The position numbers and the translations under genes were made by a program. A DNA stretch of 64,000 nt from Anaeromassilibacillus senegalensis (GTDB lineage: Bacteria; Bacillota; Clostridia; Oscillospirales; Acutalibacteraceae), in the NCBI RefSeq assembly GCF_001261775.1, contig NZ_LN868537.1:620001-684000 (forward strand), given 5' to 3'. Position 1 is the stretch's first letter; each line of letters opens with the position of its first letter. Of the stretch, positions 1 through 11,078 are shown piece by piece. The notes below the pieces were generated by a model. That model saw only the letters and a program-made list of their open reading frames with translations. It did not search any database and had not been told where the DNA came from.

Positions 1-1683
<1,683 letters not shown>

Positions 1684-1752
1684 TTATTATTTGATTATAC
1701 CCCGGCCTGCTATGCGCGTAAAGTCGGATTTATGAAAATTACGCAAATTTCT

Positions 1753-2394
1753 TTACTTAAAGTTGGCCATAAGCTGCGGCACTTCTCCGACTATGACGGT
1801 TTCTGCTACAGGGATACTGGTTTCCACCTCTGTGGTGGTGTCAAAGCCCGGTAAGAACGAATAAACGCTGGTATGTATGTTTAAAACAATGCGGTGCTTT
1901 GTCTGGTTGATTCCCGCCGATTCAAAGGTGCTTTCAAACTCTGCGGTCACATTTCCAACAAGCGTCAGCCGCACCGGCACTTTCGGCCCCCTGCCGTGCA
2001 GCAACTCGCTTCCCAGCAAAGTTCCCAGTGCAATACCGGTGTCCATGTGCCCGTCGGTGAGATGCGTTTGCACGCTTTGCAGCAGACTGGCTTTCAGCGT
2101 ATTCATCTGTGCCATATTGGTGGTGATTGCTAAAATCTGTCCGGTATCGTTTCGTTCAATGTCAACCAAGTCCGTATAAGAAATCTGGTCTTCAATGATT
2201 TCCTGTGTCACCGCTTCGTTGACCGCAGATACAAACGTGATACGTGCCTGGTTGGTCACCATTGAACCCACAAAGGGACGCAGCTGTATATCCACAACGA
2301 CAAACAGGACAACAAATAGCAGCAGGACCGCAATGACCTTGCCCGCAAAAGAATGACGCCGCCGGTAAGGCCTGCTTTTTCTCCATCTTCTCAT
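1753..2394 (-). CDS. yunB: Sporulation protein YunB
   Basis: This is a 213-residue protein of the YunB family, which in Bacillus subtilis is a mother-cell sporulation protein of unknown biochemical role. A basic N-terminus (RRWRKSRPYRRR) precedes one transmembrane helix (about residues 18-36), followed by the family-typical LRPFV segment and an extracytoplasmic domain. A GGGAGG site lies 7 nt before the ATG at 2394, which is preferred over upstream in-frame codons. It is the only obvious sporulation gene in this part of the window. Family assignment rests on the RP-x(6)-N-A pattern near the membrane and the overall layout. Confidence 0.85.
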   Translation of the reverse strand: MRRWRKSRPYRRRHSFAGKVIAVLLLFVVLFVVVDIQLRPFVGSMVTNQARITFVSAVNEAVTQEIIEDQISYTDLVDIERNDTGQILAITTNMAQMNTLKASLLQSVQTHLTDGHMDTGIALGTLLGSELLHGRGPKVPVRLTLVGNVTAEFESTFESAGINQTKHRIVLNIHTSVYSFLPGFDTTTEVETSIPVAETVIVGEVPQLMANFK

Positions 2395-2483
2395 GAGGCC
2401 GCCTCCCTCCCGTCTGAAAGAGTCCATACTCCATCATACGTAAGAGGAATGATCAGGTGCCTGTCTATTTCCAATATCTAAAT

Positions 2484-2513
2484 AAAAAAGGCGCGGAGAA
2501 AACTCTCCGCGCC
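2484..2513 (-). terminator. Intrinsic terminator of the ispH-S1 operon
   Basis: A 10-bp stem GGCGCGGAGA/TCTCCGCGCC with an AAAC loop is followed on the minus strand by TTTTTT. It lies directly downstream of the IspH-S1 stop codon. Confidence 0.9.
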
Positions 2514-2528
2514 CTAATACTCAAAAAT

Positions 2529-4511
2529 TTATTCTGCGTCAGCCGCTTCTTCTTCAACAGGAGCAACTTCCTCTTCCACCGGCTCAAGCAGAGCACGGAT
2601 AGACAGGCTGACACGCTTTTTATCAAAGTCGATGTCGGTAATCTTGGCCTTTACGACCTCACCGACCTTCAGGACATCCTGCGGCTTCTCAATTCTGTGG
2701 TCCGCGATCTGGGAAATATGAATCAGACCGTCGATACCCGGAATAATTCTGGCAAACGCACCGAAGGTGGTCATTCCAACAACAGTAACATCTGCAACCG
2801 TGCCGGTCGGATAGTCGCGCTTGAGGATCTCCCACGGATTGTCCTCCGCGCGCTTGAAGCCAAGGGAAATTTTACCCTTTTCGCTGTCAAGGCCCTTAAT
2901 ATAGACGTTCACGGTATCACCAACATTGACAACCTCGCTCGGATGCTTGATTCTGCCCCAGGAAAGTTCAGAAATATGGATCATACCGTCAATGCCGCCC
3001 AAGTCGACAAATGCGCCGTAAGCAGTCAGAGACTTTACAACGCCGGTATATTCCTTACCTTCTTCCGCGATCTCCCAGAACTTGTCCGCCAAAGCCTTGC
3101 GCTCGTCCTTGAGGACGGAACGGATGGAACCGACCGCGCGTCTGCGGTTGCGGTTTACTTCGATGATGCGGAATTTAACTTCCTTCTTCAGCAGATCCTC
3201 CAGCGGGTCGTTGCGGGATGCGGTTGCCTGAGATGCCGGGATAAATACGCGTACGCCATTAGAAACGGCAATTACGCCGCCCTTGATGACTTCTGTAACA
3301 ACACCAGTCAGGATCTCCTCGTTTTCCTCTGCCGCGGCGATGGTTTCCCAGCCCTTTGCAGCATCAAGGCGTTTCTTGGAGAGCATGATGGTGCCTTCCT
3401 GATCATTGGTGCGCATGATCAGAAGATCCATTTCGTCGCCAATCTTAACCAGATCCTCCGGCTTTACGTTCGGATCGGCAGACAACTCGGCGACCGGAAT
3501 GAAACCAGCCTGTTTTCTTCCAACGTCTACATAGACCTCGTTGGGAGCAATGCCGACAACCACACCGTGTACCTTCTCATCTGTATTTAAACTTTTGAGG
3601 GACTCTTCAAGCATCTCCTCAAAGCTCGTATCGGCACTCTCCGTTGAATTCGCACCCGCGTTTTCAATAAATTCTGACATGGTAACTAGTACCTCCTTTA
3701 TTATGCTCGCCGGCGTTGAGGCGCCGGCTGTAATGCCAACGGAAGCGGCTCCCTTCAGAGCCGGCAGCGGAAGCTCGTCCGCCGTTTCGATGAGATATGT
3801 AGTGCAGTTCTGCCTACAAACATCGCGGAGTTTTGCTGTGTTGGAACTTTGCCTGCCGCCGATGACGATCATCGCATCGCAATGCTCGGACAATTCGGCC
3901 GCTTCAGATTGACGCTTTGCAGTAGCATTACATATTGTATCAAAAATTGTGGCATTTGTATATACCCTTTTTATGATTTCCAAACAATTTTCCCACTCTG
4001 ATACGCTAAAAGTTGTTTGCGCGACAATTAAAACCGGTTTTTGGTTCAAATGTGGAATATTACTTGTCAGCTGTTCCAATTCTACGGCGTCTTTAAATAT
4101 ATAACAGTCGCCGCAATAGCCGCGGATTCCCTCCACTTCCGGGTGGTTTTTGTCGCCCGCAATCAGGACAATTTTCCCCTCAGCCGAAGCTTTTGAAACC
4201 AGCGTATGAATTTTTTTGACAAAGGGGCAGGTCGCGTCCGCACATTTTAGTTGCCGTGTCTGAATTTCATCCAACACGCTTTGCGGTACGCCGTGAGATC
4301 GGATTACCAGCGTCGCATCAGAGGGCGCTTCCTCCGGCGATTCCACAATTTGTACACCTTTAGCATGAAGCTCCTGCAGGGTCTGCGGATTATGGATGAT
4401 GGGGCCAAGCGTACATACCTTTTCCCCTTTTTCCAGCAGATCATGCACCATATGAACGGCGCGGTTTACGCCAAAACAAAACCCAGCAGATTTTGCAACT
4501 GTAATTTCCAA
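2529..4511 (-). CDS. ispH: Fused HMBPP reductase IspH / ribosomal protein S1
   Basis: The 660-residue protein joins two proteins that are separate in most bacteria. Residues 1-283 are IspH, the last enzyme of the MEP isoprenoid pathway, which converts HMBPP to IPP and DMAPP with a [4Fe-4S] cluster. Cluster cysteines are visible in [15 protein letters not shown] and TICNATAKR. Residues from about 310 hold four S1 RNA-binding domains (for example [16 protein letters not shown] and [17 protein letters not shown]), as in Gram-positive S1 proteins. The tail is acidic ([13 protein letters not shown]). The start is a TTG at 4511, preceded by AGAGGAG at 7 nt spacing. The fusion is known in Clostridia. 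It follows the acyltransferase genes in the same direction. Confidence 0.96.
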   Translation of the reverse strand: MEITVAKSAGFCFGVNRAVHMVHDLLEKGEKVCTLGPIIHNPQTLQELHAKGVQIVESPEEAPSDATLVIRSHGVPQSVLDEIQTRQLKCADATCPFVKKIHTLVSKASAEGKIVLIAGDKNHPEVEGIRGYCGDCYIFKDAVELEQLTSNIPHLNQKPVLIVAQTTFSVSEWENCLEIIKRVYTNATIFDTICNATAKRQSEAAELSEHCDAMIVIGGRQSSNTAKLRDVCRQNCTTYLIETADELPLPALKGAASVGITAGASTPASIIKEVLVTMSEFIENAGANSTESADTSFEEMLEESLKSLNTDEKVHGVVVGIAPNEVYVDVGRKQAGFIPVAELSADPNVKPEDLVKIGDEMDLLIMRTNDQEGTIMLSKKRLDAAKGWETIAAAEENEEILTGVVTEVIKGGVIAVSNGVRVFIPASQATASRNDPLEDLLKKEVKFRIIEVNRNRRRAVGSIRSVLKDERKALADKFWEIAEEGKEYTGVVKSLTAYGAFVDLGGIDGMIHISELSWGRIKHPSEVVNVGDTVNVYIKGLDSEKGKISLGFKRAEDNPWEILKRDYPTGTVADVTVVGMTTFGAFARIIPGIDGLIHISQIADHRIEKPQDVLKVGEVVKAKITDIDFDKKRVSLSIRALLEPVEEEVAPVEEEAADAE

Positions 4512-4547
4512 ATGCTTTCTCCTCTCCCCGATGGCAACCCTTTTATT

Positions 4548-5165
4548 TTACTCTGCCGTGTCCCTTTTATCCAGCAGCAGATTGATCTTTTCCGCAAGCA
4601 GGCCGGAAGCCTCCCGTACACCTTTTAAAGACCCGTCCGGCAGGTTTAATCCTTCAAACGGAATCAACTTCCCAAAGCGCACTACAATGCGTTTAAACGG
4701 CTTCACCAAGCCTTCGCAGTAAATACAAGCGGGCAAAATGGGGGCTTTTGCCTTTGCCGCCACCAGGACGGCGCCTGCCTTCGGGCGGAACGGGGAATTA
4801 TCAAACACACAATGTCCCTGCGGAAAAATCCCCACCACACCGTGATCCTGCAAGATTTGTACCGCCGTGCGGACAGATTCCGCGTCCCCTTTGTCCCGCA
4901 TAACGGGAAACGCACCCAAACGGTACAAAAGCCATTTAACAAAACTTCCGTGATCTGTAAACAATTCCGATTTGGCCATATAGCGAATTTGTCTTTTGAC
5001 CGGAAGCGCCAGAAAAAAAGGGTCGATCACCGACCGGTGGTTACTGCAAATGATAAAAGGACCTTCCGAAGGAATATTCTCTATTCCTTCAAAGCGAAGG
5101 CGGTAAAGCAGCCTGCCCAGCGGAGACAGCGCTTTTTTCCAAAATTGATAGGCAGTCACCGGCAT
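4548..5165 (-). CDS. plsC: 1-acyl-glycerol-3-phosphate acyltransferase (PlsC type), copy 1
   Basis: A 205-residue PlsC-family acyltransferase that would transfer a fatty acyl chain to lysophosphatidate at the membrane. The catalytic HX4D block is NHRSVIDPFF (about residues 41-50), followed by the substrate-binding block IFPQGH in place of the usual FPEGT. The glycerophosphate-binding Pro-rich block (APILPACI) is present. The annotated ATG directly abuts GGGAGG, so the GTG two codons later (5159), with 6-nt spacing, may be the true start. It lies 11 nt after a second PlsC paralog and upstream of ispH-S1. Whether it acts on the sn-2 position of PA or on another acceptor is not visible. Confidence 0.85.
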   Translation of the reverse strand: MPVTAYQFWKKALSPLGRLLYRLRFEGIENIPSEGPFIICSNHRSVIDPFFLALPVKRQIRYMAKSELFTDHGSFVKWLLYRLGAFPVMRDKGDAESVRTAVQILQDHGVVGIFPQGHCVFDNSPFRPKAGAVLVAAKAKAPILPACIYCEGLVKPFKRIVVRFGKLIPFEGLNLPDGSLKGVREASGLLAEKINLLLDKRDTAE

Positions 5166-5176
5166 CCTCCCTTTGT

Positions 5177-5830
5177 TTATGTGATATGTTCCGACAGGGA
5201 TTCCTCCTGCCCAAGCTCCTGCAGATCGCGCTCGCGGAGCTCACGTATTTTTCCCATGACCAACCGGCTGGCGTTGCGAAATTCCAGTCCGGTTCCGTTT
5301 TCAACGCCAAGTTCCTCCGGCTGGATCAGCTCTCCAAAGGAAACAACCGCCTTGTGAAACAGGCGGGTCTTCTTGCTTCCAACCGGTGTGATACAGGCGG
5401 GCAGAATGGGCGCATGATTGTTACAGGCAAGCATGACAGCTCCTGCTTTCGGCTGTCCAAATTCCCCGTCCTTGGAGCGGGTTCCTTCAATGAATATTCC
5501 AAGCGCACAGCCTTCCTGCAAAAGCTCGGAGGCGCTGTCAATGGCATGAACGTCTCCTTTGCCTCGATGAACAGGGAACGCACCCAACGCGCGCAGGAGC
5601 CATCCAAGGGGTTTTATGTCAAACAGTTCCGCTTTCGACATGAAAAAAATCTGTCTGTGCTGTGTAAAAGCCAGACGAAGAGGGTCTGAATTGGCCAAAT
5701 GGTTACAGCAGACAATGACTTTCCCCTCTTTTGGAAAACGCTCCTGATTTTTTACACGGTAGGGAACAAAAGGCGTTACGATCCATTGCGCCGCAGCTTT
5801 GGCAAACGCGTAAAGCGGCGTTCGTTTCAT
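5177..5830 (-). CDS. 1-acyl-glycerol-3-phosphate acyltransferase (PlsC type), copy 2
   Basis: A 217-residue paralog of the following gene. It has the HX4D motif NHLANSDPLRLA (about residues 43-54) and the second block FIEGTRSKDG, which is closer to the canonical PlsC EGTRS than copy 1. It also has APILPACITP. A hydrophobic N-terminal stretch suggests membrane association. The two copies differ enough that they are probably old paralogs with different acyl or acceptor preference rather than a recent duplication. It sits between cytidylate kinase and plsC copy 1 in a leftward run, so it belongs to a phospholipid/nucleotide housekeeping cluster common in Clostridia. Confidence 0.87.
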   Translation of the reverse strand: MKRTPLYAFAKAAAQWIVTPFVPYRVKNQERFPKEGKVIVCCNHLANSDPLRLAFTQHRQIFFMSKAELFDIKPLGWLLRALGAFPVHRGKGDVHAIDSASELLQEGCALGIFIEGTRSKDGEFGQPKAGAVMLACNNHAPILPACITPVGSKKTRLFHKAVVSFGELIQPEELGVENGTGLEFRNASRLVMGKIRELRERDLQELGQEESLSEHIT

Positions 5831-5883
5831 AGGCTAACCACCGTTCTCCGGAAATATCCGGTATCTTTTGAAAATGAAGCGTC

Positions 5884-6549
5884 TCATGCCAGCTTTTGCC
5901 GGATCAGGTCCAGCAGGCGGGCGATGGTTTGTTCCGGGGCCAAGCCCGTGCTGTCCACCAAAACCGCATCCTGTGCGGGAACAAGCGGCGCGATCGCACG
6001 ATGCGAGTCGTTGTAATCGCGTATCTTCAGTTCCTCCAGTACCTGCGTAAAATCCGCGGCCTGACCTTTTCCCAGCAGCTCTTGATAGCGGCGTGCGGCC
6101 CGCTCCTCCGGAGAAGCCGTCAAAAAAATTTTAACCTGCGCATCCGGCAAGACAACGGTACCGATGTCCCTTCCGTCCATGACGACGTTGTTTTTCCGCG
6201 CCATATCCTGCTGCAGGCCAAAGAGAAATTCCCGCACCTTGGGGACAGCCGATACATTTGAGGCCGCCAAAGAAATTTCCGGCGCGCGAATGGCATCGGA
6301 CACGTCTTCGCCGCAGAGCAATACCCGCTGTTCGTCGCCTCGAAATGCCAACGACACCTCAATTTCCAAAAGATGGGATGCAACCGCTTCTGCGTCTGTG
6401 GTTGCAATTCCTTTACGGACCATATACAGGCCGATGGCGCGGTAAAGCGCCCCTGTATCCACATAAATAAAGCCGAGCTCTTTTGCCACTTTTCGGGCCA
6501 TTGTGCTTTTTCCAGCCCCGCCCGGGCCATCGATCGCAATTGCAATCAT
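5884..6549 (-). CDS. cmk: Cytidylate kinase
   Basis: Cmk phosphorylates CMP and dCMP with ATP. The 221-residue length is normal. The P-loop GPGGAGKST is at residues 8-16, the CMP-binding DGRDIGTVV is near residue 154, and the lid RAARRYQ follows. The ATG at 6549 is preceded by GGAGG at 8 nt spacing and overlaps the region of the upstream flavoprotein stop, so the two genes are translationally close. Cmk followed by PlsC and IspH-S1 is a common Clostridia arrangement. Confidence 0.97.
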   Translation of the reverse strand: MIAIAIDGPGGAGKSTMARKVAKELGFIYVDTGALYRAIGLYMVRKGIATTDAEAVASHLLEIEVSLAFRGDEQRVLLCGEDVSDAIRAPEISLAASNVSAVPKVREFLFGLQQDMARKNNVVMDGRDIGTVVLPDAQVKIFLTASPEERAARRYQELLGKGQAADFTQVLEELKIRDYNDSHRAIAPLVPAQDAVLVDSTGLAPEQTIARLLDLIRQKLA

Positions 6550-7812
6550 TTACATATCCTCCAGTGTCATCGAATTGGCCGCCAGCCGCCCCGTGCAGAA
6601 CGCGATCTGCAGGTTAAAGCCGCCGGTATATGCGTCCACATCCATCACTTCCCCGGCGAAATACAACCCTTTTACCAGCTTGGATTCCATGGTTTTCGGA
6701 TTGATCTCTTTTACATGGACGCCGCCTGCCGTAACGATCGCTTCTTCAATCGGACGGAAGGCTTTTATGGTAAATCGAAACTGCTTCAACAGCTCTGCAA
6801 ATGCCAAACGCTCTTCCCTTGTGATCTGGTTGCATTTTTTCTCCGCCGCAATCCCGGAGCGTTTGACTGCTACAGGAACCATTTTATTGGGAAGCAACGC
6901 CGACAGAGAGTTGATAAAGTCCCGGTTTTTATTTGCTTCCAGGTCGCGTTGGAGCCGTAGGTCCAGCTGCTCCCGGCTCAGCGCCGGTTTCATATCGATT
7001 GAGATGCGATAACGGCCGGGCGCCATCTCCCGCATGTGGGCGCTGGCGCTTAGAATCATCGGGCCGGAAACGCCGAAGTGCGTAAACAGCATCTCCCCGA
7101 AATCGCGGTAGATTTCTTTCTTCTTTTTGGTGTCCCAAACGGAAAGCGCAACGTTTTTCAGGGAAAGGCCCATCATTTCCGCGCTGTCCTTTTCCTCCGT
7201 CACCAATGGCGCCAAGGAAGGACGCAGCGGAACGATCGTATGCCCTGCCTGCTTCGCCAATTGATAACCGTCCCCCGTGGAGCCCGTTCCGGGATAGGAA
7301 GCCCCTCCGCAGGCAACCAAAACATTGGGTGCAAAAATTGCTTCCCCGTTTTGCAGCTCTGCCCCCTGCATACAGCCGTCTCTTACAATCAACTTCTTTG
7401 CCTGCCCTGTTAAGAAGCGGACGCCATGTTTTTTGGCATACCGCACCAGCGTATCCACAACGTCTACCGCGCGATCCGACTTTGGAAATACCCGGTTTCC
7501 CCGCTCCGTTTTGAGCGGCAAACCTTCCCCTTCAAAAAAGGCCATCACCTCGGATGGCGGAAACGCCGAAGCCGCGCTGTATAAAAAGCGCCCATTCGAG
7601 GGTGTTGATGCGATCAGCTCCTGTACCTCGCAATCATTCGTCAAATTGCAACGGCCTTTTCCTGTAATCATCAACTTACGGCCCGGCCGCGCGTTCTTTT
7701 CCACCAGGCAGACGCGCAGGCCGTTTTGCGCCGCCGTTCCTGCCGCCAAAAGACCGGCCGCGCCGCCGCCGATCACCAGCACATCATACGGATGGTTCAC
7801 TTTTATGTTCAT
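6550..7812 (-). CDS. HI0933/BaiN-like FAD-dependent oxidoreductase
   Basis: A flavoprotein of the HI0933 family (NAD(P)/FAD-dependent oxidoreductase, BaiN-like). The FAD-binding Rossmann motif VIGGGAAGLLAAG starts about residue 12, followed by the family signature GRKLMITGKGRCNLTN. A second signature, GGASYPGTGSTGDGY, is in the middle, and the C-terminal FAD contact is TGGFNLQIAFCTGRLA. The substrate is unknown for most members; BaiN acts on bile-acid intermediates, but that cannot be assumed here. The start is uncertain: the frame is open back to 7881, inside the RpiR gene, and ATG 7812 or the GTG 12 nt downstream are the best candidates. It overlaps the 3-prime end of the RpiR gene. Confidence 0.9.
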   Translation of the reverse strand: MNIKVNHPYDVLVIGGGAAGLLAAGTAAQNGLRVCLVEKNARPGRKLMITGKGRCNLTNDCEVQELIASTPSNGRFLYSAASAFPPSEVMAFFEGEGLPLKTERGNRVFPKSDRAVDVVDTLVRYAKKHGVRFLTGQAKKLIVRDGCMQGAELQNGEAIFAPNVLVACGGASYPGTGSTGDGYQLAKQAGHTIVPLRPSLAPLVTEEKDSAEMMGLSLKNVALSVWDTKKKKEIYRDFGEMLFTHFGVSGPMILSASAHMREMAPGRYRISIDMKPALSREQLDLRLQRDLEANKNRDFINSLSALLPNKMVPVAVKRSGIAAEKKCNQITREERLAFAELLKQFRFTIKAFRPIEEAIVTAGGVHVKEINPKTMESKLVKGLYFAGEVMDVDAYTGGFNLQIAFCTGRLAANSMTLEDM

Positions 7813-8668
7813 CCACCTTTTCATAGACTCCATATTCATCCCAAATGTCTTCCAGTCGTTTAAAGACCGTTTTAACCTCATTGGATTTCTTCAGTGCAAT
7901 GGTCACAATCAGCGCATTGATCAGGCTGAGCGGCGCGCAAAGGGAATCTACAATAGACGCTATATCGCTGCGCGCCAGCAGCAGATAATCCGCCGCCTCC
8001 GCCAGAGGAGAAAGCGCACTGTCAGTGATTGCAACCACCTTGGCGCCGCGTTTGCGGGCAAAATCCATTGCCTTTACCGCTTTGCGGGAATACCGCGGAA
8101 AGCTGATGCCGATAACCACATCATTTTCATCAATACGGATCATTTGTTCAAAAATCTCCCCTTCGCTGGTCGCCTGCACCAGAAGGACATTTTCAAACAG
8201 AAGATGCAGGTAGTAAGACAGGAAGGTTGCCAGCGCCAAAGAACTGCGTGCGCCCAGTACATAAATCTTTCTTGCACCCGCAATGGCGTCTGCGGCCCTA
8301 TAGAAGTTCTCATGAGAAGTCTCTTCCATGGTCCGGCGGATGATCTCCATATCCTGACTGAAAATGGAATCCAGAATATCATTTTCCCCGATGCGGTTTG
8401 CCGTGACTTCCATTCTCTGTACGGAAGTCAGTTTATTCCGGATCATTTCCTGCATGGCGCGCTGCAGTTCCGGATATCCTGAATAACCAATCTCCATGGC
8501 AAAGCGCACCACCGTGGATTCGCTTACGCCGACCGTAGCGCCCAACCGCGCCGCCGTCATAAACGCCACCTTGTCGTAATGCTCCATGATATACTTGGCT
8601 ATCAGGCGCTGTCCCTTTGAAAAGCTGGACATATTATTCTGAATTCTGACCGTTAGTAAATTATTCAT
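7784..8668 (-). CDS. MurR/RpiR family transcriptional regulator
   Basis: A 294-residue regulator with an N-terminal RpiR helix-turn-helix domain (about residues 1-75, including AARLGATVGVSESTVVRFA) and a C-terminal SIS sugar-phosphate-binding domain (about residues 120-260, GARKIYVLGARSS at its start). Family members sense phosphosugars and control sugar catabolism. No sugar gene adjoins it here; it overlaps the flavoprotein gene downstream, so its target is not evident. ATG 8668 is chosen, though a GTG at 8686 in the same frame is also possible. Confidence 0.9.
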   Translation of the reverse strand: MNNLLTVRIQNNMSSFSKGQRLIAKYIMEHYDKVAFMTAARLGATVGVSESTVVRFAMEIGYSGYPELQRAMQEMIRNKLTSVQRMEVTANRIGENDILDSIFSQDMEIIRRTMEETSHENFYRAADAIAGARKIYVLGARSSLALATFLSYYLHLLFENVLLVQATSEGEIFEQMIRIDENDVVIGISFPRYSRKAVKAMDFARKRGAKVVAITDSALSPLAEAADYLLLARSDIASIVDSLCAPLSLINALIVTIALKKSNEVKTVFKRLEDIWDEYGVYEKVDEHKSEPSV

Positions 8669-8762
8669 CTTAAACCCATTCTCCACACGATATTGGTCTA
8701 CGTTGTATTCCCGGCCGAGCCCCGTATGGAAGATCCAGCCGGCATCTTATCTGCATAGTAAA

Positions 8763-8804
8763 ATAGTGGATCCTCCCTCCAAAAGGCGAGGGCGGTTCCA
8801 CTAT
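8763..8804 (-). terminator. Stem-loop downstream of the DUF5685/DnaJ operon
   Basis: Inverted repeat ATAGTGGA (8763-8770) with TCCACTAT (8797-8804), with inner CCCTC/GAGGG pairing. On the minus strand it is followed by TTTTACT. It lies after the last gene of the leftward operon. Confidence 0.6.
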
Positions 8805-8836
8805 ATATTAAGTCCTAAAGTTTGAAAAATCAAGTT

Positions 8837-9385
8837 TTATTTCAGCCGCAGCCACTTGCGAATAAACGGGTGCAGCCGCTTCCAATAGATGAGAATTCCA
8901 CAGGAAATACAATAATCGTATAGAAAAAATACGACGTTGCCGACCAGCAAAAATACCCATGGCAGATACAGGCCAAATAACGTAAAGCTTTCCGCAGGGA
9001 CTCCCAATAGATGGAGGGCGAGCCAGAACTCCAAAATCATGGAGAGATTAAACACAGCCAGCTTTGCCAGCCATCCCAGATATTTCTTTTTCATCTGCTC
9101 CAGATTCGCCTTTATAATTGGATAATAACCAAAGAAAAGCACGAATATGGCGACCGCTTCTTTATCGACCACGACCAAAACGGAGAGCAGCGACGCCGCA
9201 ATATAAACGGACCAGGCCCAGCTCTTTCCAATCTCCAATACAGCGATTACCGTAAGCGCGCCCCCGATTGCCGGCAGCGTATAGGAGGCGATTGGGATCA
9301 GATTGGTGAGAAACATGCCGGCGGTTGCAAGCGCGGTGAGCATGCCGCACAGGGCCAGCTTCATACTGTTGTTTTTCAACAGCAT
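8837..9385 (-). CDS. Predicted integral membrane protein, ECF-S-like topology
   Basis: I do not recognise a named family with certainty. The protein is up to 182 residues, with about five hydrophobic helices and a basic C-terminal end (HPFIRKWLRLK). Small hydrophobic proteins of this shape often resemble ECF transporter S components, but no diagnostic motif is visible. The frame opens with ATG 9385, inside the DnaJ gene end, but the membrane segment suggests Met8 (9364, MKLALCGM) may be the real start. It is the third gene of a leftward operon after DUF5685 and the DnaJ-domain protein, so it is probably co-expressed with them. Confidence 0.7.
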   Translation of the reverse strand: MLLKNNSMKLALCGMLTALATAGMFLTNLIPIASYTLPAIGGALTVIAVLEIGKSWAWSVYIAASLLSVLVVVDKEAVAIFVLFFGYYPIIKANLEQMKKKYLGWLAKLAVFNLSMILEFWLALHLLGVPAESFTLFGLYLPWVFLLVGNVVFFLYDYCISCGILIYWKRLHPFIRKWLRLK

Positions 9386-9987
9386 CCACCGCCTAAACAG
9401 TCACAGCAGCAGTCGGCACAGATCAGCGTGGAGCAAACGTCGCAGGGACTGCAGCCCACATAAGGACGCGTGTGAGGGTTATACCCGCCGAACATGCCGT
9501 TCCTCTGGTTGACCGCCTGATTCAACGCCGCACGGTATTCCGCATTGCCCGGGTCCATCTGGCAGGCTTTGGAAAAATCGTTGTAGGCTTCCTCCAGCCA
9601 TCCCCGCTTATATAAAACGGTGCCCTTTAAAAAGTACCATTCCGCGTTACGGCCTTCCATCAGGACGCCGTCCAGAATCTGCTCCGCATCCGCGATCCGG
9701 CCGGACATGATCAGGTTCCGCACATCGCTGAACTCGCTGTTCGCACTGGCATAGGACGTATACCCGCCCGGCTGCGCATATCCGCCTGCGGCCCTGTTTT
9801 TCCGCTGTGCCATTACAGCGTCATAAGCTTCGTTGACTTCCTTCATTTTTTCGTTGGCAAGGTCCGCGATGGGACTGCCCGAATAGTTGTCCGGGTGATA
9901 TTTTTTGGCCAGCGCACGGTAAGCATTTTTCACTTCCTCGTCTGTCGCGTTTGGAGATACGCCAAGAATCTTATACGGATCCGACAT
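9376..9987 (-). CDS. DnaJ-domain protein with TPR-like middle and Cys-rich tail
   Basis: A 203-residue J-domain protein. The J domain is residues 1-65, with the HPD motif at 31-33, which in the family stimulates DnaK ATPase. A segment of about 105-165 reads like two TPR helices (AEWYFLKGTVLYKRGWLEEA, then DPGNAEYRAALN). The last 30 residues contain ten cysteines, ending in GGGCC, a possible metal-binding tail. It lacks the DnaJ zinc-finger and C-terminal substrate domains, so it is not the housekeeping DnaJ. ATG 9987 is chosen because the J domain begins there; the longer frame reads into the upstream gene. It overlaps the DUF5685 gene by 17 nt. Confidence 0.9.
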   Translation of the reverse strand: MSDPYKILGVSPNATDEEVKNAYRALAKKYHPDNYSGSPIADLANEKMKEVNEAYDAVMAQRKNRAAGGYAQPGGYTSYASANSEFSDVRNLIMSGRIADAEQILDGVLMEGRNAEWYFLKGTVLYKRGWLEEAYNDFSKACQMDPGNAEYRAALNQAVNQRNGMFGGYNPHTRPYVGCSPCDVCSTLICADCCCDCLGGGCC

Positions 9988-10873
9988 TCTCTTCTTTCTC
10001 CTTCTTAAACAGGATTTCTTTTTGCATATCCGGCAAGCCCTGAAGCACAACATTGGTAACAATCGAGCCGAACTGATGGAACTCCATGATATTGACAGCC
10101 GCGACCAATTGAGAAAGGGTTGCATTCAAAAGTTGGTTGGCATAAGCCTTTGCATCCTGTATGAATTCTTCCGTGGTATTTTCGTCAAACTGATATTTTA
10201 TAATAAAGGGATTAAAAGCGCCTTCTTTCAGGTCTTTCTCCAGATCATCCGCCGCATCTATAATATAGACCCAACGGCCCAAAAAATACCCCGCCTGCCG
10301 TACAACACGGTCCTTGGGGCTGAGTTCCGGAGCAGAAAGTCCATAAGCAAACACCTGTTCCATCATCTTGGCGGTAGGCTCTGCATAAAAATCGACGCTC
10401 TGTCCTGTATTCTGCTCTGCAGCCGCTTGCTCCACCATTGCCAGGGCGACAATACGGTCCAGCTCCGGAAATTCTTTTTCCGCTTTCCTGCGCGCTGCCG
10501 CGGCAAACGGCAGGAGCAGATAGGAACGGATGCGTTTTCCAAAACGGTTGTCCACAATATCGTCGCGAATTTTTTGATACACCAGGATGACGGACAACGC
10601 CGCGGCCAGGCGTAATTCTTCTTCTCCGCCTGTACAATAAGAGCATTTTTTCAATGGGTTGACCACACAGTGCCCTTGCTGAAAGCCCGGGCAGCGATCC
10701 TTCAGCGACATCAGCGCCAGGGCGTAAAACGTGCAGTCATAGCTGAGGGTCATCCGGGAGAACCAGCCGTAGCTTTTTCCCAGCTGTTTGCACAGGGAAC
10801 AATATACGCCTTTATATTGTTCATATTCCCGCACCAGCAACTCTGCCTTTTGGGGTCTGATATAACCAAACAC
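9971..10873 (-). CDS. DUF5685 family protein
   Basis: A 300-residue protein matching the Firmicutes family DUF5685, whose function is unknown. It starts FGYIRPQKAELLVREYE and has a conserved YCSLCK near residue 25, plus further Cys residues in CPGFQQGHC and CSYC, a possible metal site. The rest is mostly helical. It starts with GTG at 10873, preceded by GAGGTGG. It is the first gene of an operon with a J-domain protein and a membrane protein; this arrangement is conserved in many Clostridia and suggests a shared role with the J-domain chaperone adaptor. Confidence 0.85.
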   Translation of the reverse strand: MFGYIRPQKAELLVREYEQYKGVYCSLCKQLGKSYGWFSRMTLSYDCTFYALALMSLKDRCPGFQQGHCVVNPLKKCSYCTGGEEELRLAAALSVILVYQKIRDDIVDNRFGKRIRSYLLLPFAAAARRKAEKEFPELDRIVALAMVEQAAAEQNTGQSVDFYAEPTAKMMEQVFAYGLSAPELSPKDRVVRQAGYFLGRWVYIIDAADDLEKDLKEGAFNPFIIKYQFDENTTEEFIQDAKAYANQLLNATLSQLVAAVNIMEFHQFGSIVTNVVLQGLPDMQKEILFKKEKEENVGSV

Positions 10874-11078
10874 GCGGGCACCACCTCACGGGATTGCTCC
10901 TACGGCCTGCGCCTGTTCGTATGCAAACCCTTTATATTGACTATACAGTATTCTACTATATTCCATACGGCTATTTAATTAACAATATGTAAACTTTTGC
11001 GCTTGCAGACCCGATACAAAGCCACAGGAGACCCTTTGCCCTCTCATCTGTTTCCTTTTAAGAATGTACATGCAAGCT

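Noticed and set aside
2457..3590. 377-residue open frame on the plus strand
   Set aside because: Antisense to the S1 part of ispH-S1, no domain and no ribosome site.
8763..8804. CRISPR-like repeat
   Set aside because: Single inverted repeat with no spacer array; better explained as a terminator.
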